A DNA stretch of 10,026 nucleotides from Pseudomonadota bacterium (lineage in GTDB: Bacteria > Desulfobacterota > WTBG01 > CAIYCZ01): positions 1 to 10,026 of the forward strand of contig JAPLIX010000385.1 in NCBI GenBank assembly GCA_026388865.1, given 5' to 3'. Under the pieces are notes generated by a model, which searched no databases, was not told the origin of the DNA, and saw only the letters and a program-made list of their open reading frames with translations. The position numbers were made by a program, and so were the translations under genes. Positions 5,573 through 10,026 of the stretch are shown piece by piece (position 1 is the stretch's first letter; each line of letters starts with the position of its first letter).

Positions 5573-6964
5573 TTAATTACCATCTCTGGCATTGAGAAAC
5601 AGATTGATGAGATTTTTATCAAGCTCTTCTTTGCGGGAAATTTTCAACTGTTTTTTTAACTCTGCTAACGATACCACTGCCCGTGCCATGGAACGGTGCC
5701 CTCCGGCGCTTCCATATTTGCCGAAAGCATGGCGGGTCACCTCTCCGGCATGCTCCACGTAACCGACGTTTCTCACACAGAGCACAATCTGCTTTTCAAC
5801 AATTCCCGACACTACTGACCACTGAGCATCATCAATCTGCAAGCAGAAATCTGCAAGCCGCGGAATAATATCTTCCCGCTCCTTCTCTACCCTGCCAAGG
5901 TTAGCAAACACGACAGTACCTATCAGGCGCTGGCTTTTAAGTGCTTTTACAAACAGGCTGATCTCTTCCGGTTTCAAGCGCGGATGCTCCATCTGCAGGA
6001 TCATGTGTCGATTGGCGAGCGGGTAGATGTGGGTAAACACCTCAATGTCAGCTGGATTTATATCCCGGCCTAAAAAAAGCGTGTCTGTCTTGATGCCGTA
6101 GACAAGTGCCGTGGCAAGGCGCTGGCTGATTTTGAGATCCTGGGCAATCAGGTATTCGGCCAGAATGGTTGAGGTTGCCCCGTAGTGAACCCGGATATCA
6201 CAGAACGGGGCGTCACAGGTTTCCATCCGGGGGTGGTGATCAATAATGATATCTGCCCTGATTTCAGGATCGCCAAAGTAAAAGGGCTGGACATCAACCA
6301 TGGCGATCCGGGAATATTTTTCCAGGTCCGGGGCAGTTATTTTCAGCAGCTGTATGTCCAGAAGCTGCATCATGACCTGATTTTCGTTTCTGGTAACTTC
6401 ACCAAAGGCAGCAATAGGAGCTGTTGTGCTGGTCCGGCCCAGAAGCGTACGCAGCGCCAGAGCGCTGGCCAGGGCATCAGGGTCAGGGTCATGCTGGGTG
6501 AGAATAAGGACGTGCTCGTGCCCCGCGGTGAGCTGCTGAAGCGCGGCCGCCTTTTTACGATTTTCTATCTTTACCCAGCATCGGGAAATATTACCGGAGA
6601 TGAGATCAGAGAGGGGAAGAAACGAAACAGTATCAAGGCGCTCACGTTCAGCAGTTGCGTCATCAGCATCGGTAAGCACCAGTACCGGGACTGCTGCACA
6701 CTGCGAACGCAGCGCTTCCAGATGCCGCCGCATATCGTTAGTTCCGGTGCAATCAAGTATTACCCGGTCTTCTGCGGTGAGTGCCAATTCTCTATATAAT
6801 ATTTTATCTGACAGTTCCTTCCGGTTCAGAATGGTAACCTGTTTTTTCTGGACCAGGATAGGCAAGGAGGTGTTATTCACCACAACGGCATGGTCCAGGG
6901 ACTGGAGATAACCTCTCAGCAGGGGCACGATATCCTGGTTTTGTAAAATAAGTATAGTGCGCAT
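5573..6964 (-). CDS. DHH/DHHA1 phosphoesterase with N-terminal nucleotide-binding-like domain; probable cyclic di-AMP/nanoRNA phosphodiesterase
   Basis: Residues 150-430 carry the DHH phosphoesterase core: HDPDPDA (158-164), VDVQP (223-227), the family-naming DHH in IDHHP (241-245), GATSTILAEYL (262-272), GIKTDT (290-295) and, in the DHHA1 domain, GGHRSMARA (421-429). These are the Mn2+-binding and substrate-binding elements of the NrnA/GdpP type, which hydrolyse cyclic di-AMP, pApA or short oligonucleotides. Residues 1-135 look like an alpha/beta TrkA-N/RCK-like domain (MRTILILQNQ, VILDCTGTND, VPVLVLTDAD) but without a GxGxxG dinucleotide loop. No membrane segments are evident, so it is probably cytoplasmic. 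The start ATG 6964 has AGGA five bases upstream. It lies 62 bases downstream of the DAC-domain gene, which suggests co-transcription. The DHH family call is firm; the cyclic di-AMP substrate is inferred mainly from that neighbour. Confidence 0.87.
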   Translation of the reverse strand: MRTILILQNQDIVPLLRGYLQSLDHAVVVNNTSLPILVQKKQVTILNRKELSDKILYRELALTAEDRVILDCTGTNDMRRHLEALRSQCAAVPVLVLTDADDATAERERLDTVSFLPLSDLISGNISRCWVKIENRKKAAALQQLTAGHEHVLILTQHDPDPDALASALALRTLLGRTSTTAPIAAFGEVTRNENQVMMQLLDIQLLKITAPDLEKYSRIAMVDVQPFYFGDPEIRADIIIDHHPRMETCDAPFCDIRVHYGATSTILAEYLIAQDLKISQRLATALVYGIKTDTLFLGRDINPADIEVFTHIYPLANRHMILQMEHPRLKPEEISLFVKALKSQRLIGTVVFANLGRVEKEREDIIPRLADFCLQIDDAQWSVVSGIVEKQIVLCVRNVGYVEHAGEVTRHAFGKYGSAGGHRSMARAVVSLAELKKQLKISRKEELDKNLINLFLNARDGN

Positions 6965-7026
6965 TACTGTCCTATGGTGTGAGCAGAAGAGCTGCTATGA
7001 AAGTATCCATGGCGGCAGGGTATCTA

Positions 7027-7926
7027 TCAGCGAGATCTCTTAACCAGCAGATGAGGCCGTGAGGCCCTGATACTCATTATGGTTTTTCCCGAGCTGAAAA
7101 TTCTGACCGTGCCGGTTGATTCTGACACGGTAATGGCAATGGCATCGGTGCTGGCAGTTATGGCCGCGGCCGCGGCATGCCGGGCACCCAGACCCCTGAG
7201 AGGAGCGGTTTTGCCTCCGCCGGCGTGCAGATACCTGCCGGCAGACACGACCACGCCGTCATCCCGTATGATGAAAGCACCGTCTATGAGCGTCAGCTCT
7301 TTAATGCTTTCCTGTACTTTCGGGTCAGAAATCCTTCGCTCGTCTTCAGGATAGCCCAGGAACGGGTCAAAGATCATGGGCTTGGAAAGCCCATCCACTT
7401 TTTCCGTATCACCGACCACAAATATGGTGCCCACCGAAACCCCTTCCCGTCCTTCACGGCCAATTTCCACTGCCAGGTTCACCAGGGCATACAGGATCTC
7501 AGTGGGAATATTTTTAGCTATCCGCTTTAAATCGCCCATTGAGATATGGCTGTAATGTTCCTCGCCTTTGACTATCCGCAGGCTGTCAACCAGCTTTGTG
7601 CCTGACAGGCTGTAGAGGCAGATAACCTTCTCGCCCTTTTTCAAGGTGCCCAGTTCCACCGCGGTGCGCAATATATAGTCCAGCCGCTCCCGGCGTGCTA
7701 CCCCCTTAAAGTCACAGATAACGGTTTCATGGAAAATGTCTTCGGCAAGTTTTTCCTGTGAGAGGGCAACCAGGAACTGGCACTTTTCGCTGTAGGCAGG
7801 GATTATTTTTAAGAGAACTGCTTTTTCGCAGACGATGAGGATCTTTTTTATTTTCAGTTTTTCAGCAATAGCAATGGCTTCAGCAATGAGCACGATGCTT
7901 TCTTTTTCTGCTTTTTCACCGGTCAC
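7027..7926 (-). CDS. Diadenylate cyclase (DAC/DisA_N) domain protein, DacZ-like architecture
   Basis: The C-terminal third (about 165-285) is a DAC domain that makes cyclic di-AMP from two ATP. It contains the DGA motif (215-217, in LIDGAFIIRDDGVVVSAGRYL) and the second nucleotide-binding motif in GLGARHAAAAAIT (245-257), followed by DAIAITVSESTGTVRIF. The second arginine of the usual RHR is alanine (A251). The N-terminal part (about 1-150) is an alpha/beta domain starting IVLIAEAIAIAEKLKIKKILIVCEK. There are no transmembrane helices as in CdaA and no DisA helix-hairpin-helix DNA-binding region. I recall this layout, a pyruvate-kinase-C-like domain plus DAC, from archaeal DacZ proteins. The start is GTG 7926, with TGGAGG centred about 12 bases upstream. 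A probable phosphodiesterase is encoded next to it, giving a synthesis/degradation pair. The domain call is strong; cyclase activity is inferred. Confidence 0.83.
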   Translation of the reverse strand: MTGEKAEKESIVLIAEAIAIAEKLKIKKILIVCEKAVLLKIIPAYSEKCQFLVALSQEKLAEDIFHETVICDFKGVARRERLDYILRTAVELGTLKKGEKVICLYSLSGTKLVDSLRIVKGEEHYSHISMGDLKRIAKNIPTEILYALVNLAVEIGREGREGVSVGTIFVVGDTEKVDGLSKPMIFDPFLGYPEDERRISDPKVQESIKELTLIDGAFIIRDDGVVVSAGRYLHAGGGKTAPLRGLGARHAAAAAITASTDAIAITVSESTGTVRIFSSGKTIMSIRASRPHLLVKRSR

Positions 7927-8128
7927 CGAACGTATCCTCCAGGAAGGTAAACACCAGGAATGTTTATATCGTTTTAGATCGTTTCTTAGCTTTGCTTGCT
8001 GCTATACGTTACGACTGGAGGTATGGTGCTATTACTCTCAGCTTGATCATCTTCTATTAATTCTTTTAAAACAAATAGCCGGAAAAATCTACCATTAATT
8101 TGACTGCTGGCTTTTTTGCTGATTATGC

Positions 8129-8157
8129 TTGCATCAGCCGGCTTAGTTTTCTATACC
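8129..8157 (+). promoter_or_regulatory. Weak candidate promoter ahead of the DUF362 gene
   Basis: TTGCAT (8129-8134) and TATACC (8152-8157) are separated by exactly 17 bases. Each is a partial match to the sigma-70 consensus. The position fits transcription towards the small ORF and the DUF362 gene. The rest of the 7927-8309 gap holds short direct repeats (ATCGTTT at 7968 and 7978; CCAGGAA at 7939 and 7954) but nothing I can assign. Confidence 0.25.
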
Positions 8158-8172
8158 TTTTAAAGGATTCAT

Positions 8173-8331
8173 GTGTTCGGCCGCCGCAGCTATGACAATG
8201 CCGGGAAAGACGCGGCAGAAAAAGCGGTCTTCATCCGGACTGCTGACAAACCAACGTTGCCGGAGCAGCAGAAGCGCTGGCAGCTTTTATTGCAAGCAGG
8301 AGATCATCTATGTCTACCACAGTCTCAATAG
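8173..8331 (+). CDS. Possible small ORF (52 codons) overlapping the DUF362 start
   Basis: A GTG at 8173 is preceded by AAAGGA at a five-base spacing. It opens a frame reading VFGRRSYDNAGKDAAEKAVF, continues through KPTLPEQQKRWQLLLQAGDHL and ends at TAG 8329-8331, 22 bases inside the DUF362 gene in another frame. The composition is protein-like (charged, helix-forming, mixed hydrophobics), unlike the neighbouring intergenic translation. I recognise no family. It could be a small translationally coupled protein, the remnant of a lost gene, or chance. Confidence 0.27.
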   Translation: MFGRRSYDNAGKDAAEKAVFIRTADKPTLPEQQKRWQLLLQAGDHLCLPQSQ

Positions 8332-9464
8332 TACGGTGTCCTGAGTACCGGGAAGAGCAGGTCTATAAAAGCATTGCCGAAGCGCTGGACCTGCTCGGAG
8401 GGCTCAGGCAGTTTATCTCTCCGGGAGAAAAGGTGCTTTTAAAACCGAACCTGCTCATCGGCCGGCCTCCAGAAAAATGCGTGACCACGCACCCCCTGGT
8501 GGTGAAAGCGGTGGCACGCATGGTGCGCGAAGCCGGGGCCTTTCCTGTTATCGGAGATAGCCCGCAGCTTGATTCAGCGCGGAAGGCCTGCGACAAGTGC
8601 GGCATCGGCGATGTCGCGCGGGAGCTGGGCGTTGAGATTGTTGAGTTTGAGCCGGTTGACCTGTCCAACCCGGACGGCAGGGTATTTAAAAACTTCACCC
8701 TGGGAAAAGTGGTGAAGGAGGTTGATAAAATCATTAACCTGGCTAAGCTTAAGACCCACTCCTTAACAACGCTCACCCTCGCAGTAAAGAATATGTTCGG
8801 CTGCGTGCCCGCCGCGCGCAAAGGGCAGTGGCATGTGCGGACCCACACCGCCGGGAAAGAATATTTCGCCCGGATGCTTCTGGACCTCTACTATTTTGTA
8901 AAACCAACGCTCAATATTGTTGACGGCATCATCGGCATGGAAGGGCAGGGCCCGGGGTTCGGCGATCCGCGTCCCATCGGGCTGGTGATTGCCGGTGCTG
9001 ACGGTGTGGCAGTGGACCGCGTGATTGCTGAAATCGTGAACATCCCTGCCGAGCAGGTTCCGATTCTCATGGTTGCCCTGAGGGATGGATACGGCACCGG
9101 CAGGCTTGAAGAGATAGCTGTCCTGGGCGAGAGCATTGAGGGTGTGAAGGTCGCGGACTTCAAGACGCCGCAGTTTCAGGACATGATGGCAAAAATTCCC
9201 GGCCCAATCATGCGCCTGCTTAAAGCCTATCTCACCGCGCAGCCGACGGTGAAAAAAGAGCAGTGCGTGGAATGCGAGATGTGCCTGCGCGCCTGCCCGA
9301 GGGAGTGCATTACCCATCCGGCCGGCGCAATCAGGATAAATGAAGAGGCCTGCATCCAGTGCCTGTGCTGCATGGAGATCTGCCCCCAGGGTGCCATAGA
9401 ACTGCGGCCGGGATTTCTTCTCAAACTTTTTTCAGGAATCAGGAAGGTTTTTGGCAGGAACTAG
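8310..9464 (+). CDS. DUF362 domain protein with C-terminal 2x[4Fe-4S] ferredoxin domain
   Basis: Residues 1-300 are a DUF362 domain: VLLKPNLLIGRPPEKCVTTHP near 43-63, VIGDSP near 80-85, NLAKLKTHSLTTLTLAVKNMFG near 143-164, and NIVDGIIGMEGQGPGFG. The C-terminus has two classical cluster motifs, C319-x2-C322-x2-C325-x3-C329P and C348-x2-C351-x2-C354-x3-C358P, each typical of a [4Fe-4S] cluster, with extra cysteines at 333 and 353. A low-potential electron-transfer role in the cytoplasm is therefore likely; the DUF362 reaction itself is not established. At 384 residues the length is normal for this fusion. ATG 8310 has AGGAG seven bases upstream. It is the only confident plus-strand gene here, is divergent from the DAC gene and converges on the FmdB-like gene with 7 bases between stops. 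No rho-independent terminator is visible in that gap. Confidence 0.9.
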   Translation: MSTTVSIVRCPEYREEQVYKSIAEALDLLGGLRQFISPGEKVLLKPNLLIGRPPEKCVTTHPLVVKAVARMVREAGAFPVIGDSPQLDSARKACDKCGIGDVARELGVEIVEFEPVDLSNPDGRVFKNFTLGKVVKEVDKIINLAKLKTHSLTTLTLAVKNMFGCVPAARKGQWHVRTHTAGKEYFARMLLDLYYFVKPTLNIVDGIIGMEGQGPGFGDPRPIGLVIAGADGVAVDRVIAEIVNIPAEQVPILMVALRDGYGTGRLEEIAVLGESIEGVKVADFKTPQFQDMMAKIPGPIMRLLKAYLTAQPTVKKEQCVECEMCLRACPRECITHPAGAIRINEEACIQCLCCMEICPQGAIELRPGFLLKLFSGIRKVFGRN

Positions 9465-9471
9465 CAGGCGG

Positions 9472-9963
9472 CTAAAGGTCGTAGAGGGTTTCATCCCGCT
9501 GCGGCGCAGGCTTTTTCCCTTTGCCCCCGGAGCCGGCAGCGCCTGTAAACTCGAACGGCTCCTCGCTCTGCAGCAGGTCGCCCATTTCACTTTCGATCTG
9601 GTCAGGGTCTTCCCCCGCCTCCATGCGCTTGAGCGCCTCGTTCATCCCCTCACCAAGCTTAATGCCGGTCATCTCGGATAATTTGCGCATCAGGTTTGCC
9701 GCCTGGCGGGGATCATCCTCATTGATGCGGCCTGCTTCAGAAGAGATCATCTGCATGGCCTTTTCCATGGCGCCTTCATCTATCGGCAGGTTCTCCATGC
9801 CGCCCTCCTCTTTGGCCTTGCCGGTGCAGGCGAAAACCGACAGCTGCTTCTGCAGCTGTTTCCGGCAGCGCGGGCAGGGGGGCTGCTTGTCCGTGTTCAC
9901 GGTGCGGGAAAAAAAGTTGAAAAGGGTATTGCAGTCTTCACAGTAGAATTCATATATTGGCAT
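9472..9963 (-). CDS. FmdB-family zinc-ribbon protein with long acidic C-terminal extension
   Basis: The first 45 residues form the FmdB-type regulatory zinc ribbon: MPIYEFYC followed by C8-x2-C11 and C30-x2-C33, with the usual aromatic MPIYEF opening. FmdB-like proteins are commonly 70-110 residues; this one is 163. Its long, charged and probably helical tail (about 58-163, e.g. GMNEALKRMEAGEDPDQIESE) is low in complexity near the end. The role is unknown; the family was named from a putative regulator beside formamidase genes, and a general metal-binding function is the safest reading. The start ATG 9963 has AAAAGG nearby and lies three bases after the stop of the preceding gene, so the two are very likely translationally coupled. 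Confidence 0.85.
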   Translation of the reverse strand: MPIYEFYCEDCNTLFNFFSRTVNTDKQPPCPRCRKQLQKQLSVFACTGKAKEEGGMENLPIDEGAMEKAMQMISSEAGRINEDDPRQAANLMRKLSEMTGIKLGEGMNEALKRMEAGEDPDQIESEMGDLLQSEEPFEFTGAAGSGGKGKKPAPQRDETLYDL

Positions 9964-9966
9964 GGC

Positions 9967-10026
9967 TCAAGACCTTTTCTGTTCCTGCATGCATTTCTCG
10001 ACAAAATGATTGATAAGGTAGACCAC
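9967..10026 (-). CDS. C-terminal end of an unidentified gene (cut by the right edge)
   Basis: The minus-strand frame from the edge reads VVYLINHFVEKCMQEQKRS and stops at TGA 9969-9967, three bases before the FmdB-like ATG, whose ribosome binding site would lie inside this tail. The tight junction and protein-like composition support a real gene end in the same operon. Nineteen residues are too few to name a family. Confidence 0.5.
   Translation of the reverse strand: MVYLINHFVEKCMQEQKRS

Noticed and set aside
6185..6799. 204-codon plus-strand ORF opposite the DHH phosphoesterase
   Set aside because: It is a shadow of a gene with all DHH motifs intact; no independent support.
8077..8118. AGCCGG...CTGGCT followed by a T-run, resembling a plus-strand terminator
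   Set aside because: The stem is six imperfect pairs with a loop of over 20 bases, and no plus-strand gene lies upstream to terminate.
7986..8147. Minus-strand open frame of about 53 codons upstream of the DAC gene, ending TYSSKQS-stop
   Set aside because: It reads fairly protein-like (FVLKELIEDDQAESN) but has no ATG, GTG or TTG start anywhere in the frame and no ribosome binding site. At most it is a remnant of a lost gene end.

Overview
The window reads as a chromosomal segment of an anaerobic bacterium. A deltaproteobacterial (Desulfobacterota) or Nitrospirota-like host is my best guess. The reasons are the oxygen-sensitive enzyme content (two B12-binding radical SAM proteins, a [4Fe-4S] hydro-lyase, a DUF362 protein with a double-cluster ferredoxin domain), an FmdB-type zinc ribbon, and two kinds of intergenic hairpin repeat that I recall from such genomes. 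No rRNA, tRNA, CRISPR array or intact transposase was found. Almost all genes are on the minus strand; only the DUF362 gene, and perhaps a small ORF before it, are on the plus strand.

Layout from left to right. 1-296: the 5' end of a B12-binding/radical SAM gene leaving the window. 297-819: no gene, but two stacked inverted-repeat elements (about 324-485 and 576-796). 820-5373: a minus-strand cluster transcribed right to left, holding a B12-binding radical SAM protein split by a frameshift near 4672-4700, a homocitrate/isopropylmalate synthase-like enzyme, and the large and small subunits of an isopropylmalate/homoaconitate dehydratase-like hydro-lyase. A palindromic repeat lies between the two subunit genes. 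5374-5572: the upstream region of that cluster, with a TTGACA box and overlapping palindromes that look like an operator. 5573-7926: a likely two-gene unit pairing a diadenylate-cyclase (DAC) domain protein with a DHH/DHHA1 phosphoesterase, i.e. probable synthesis and breakdown of cyclic di-AMP. 7927-8309: divergent intergenic region with a possible small ORF. 8310-9464: DUF362/ferredoxin protein. 9472-9963: FmdB-family zinc-ribbon protein, converging on it. 9967-10026: the last 19 codons of a further gene.

How the genes may work together. The synthase plus two-subunit hydro-lyase forms the first two steps of a 2-oxoacid chain elongation of the leucine/homocitrate type. No 3-isopropylmalate-dehydrogenase-like gene is present, and the flanking genes are B12/radical SAM enzymes. 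This looks more like a specialised pathway than leucine biosynthesis, but the substrate cannot be read from the sequence. Two lesions fall in this cluster: the radical SAM gene is frameshifted with a probable short deletion, and the large hydro-lyase subunit lacks the usual N-terminus. The cluster may therefore be decaying, or the assembly may contain indels. The DAC/DHH pair is a separate second-messenger module.
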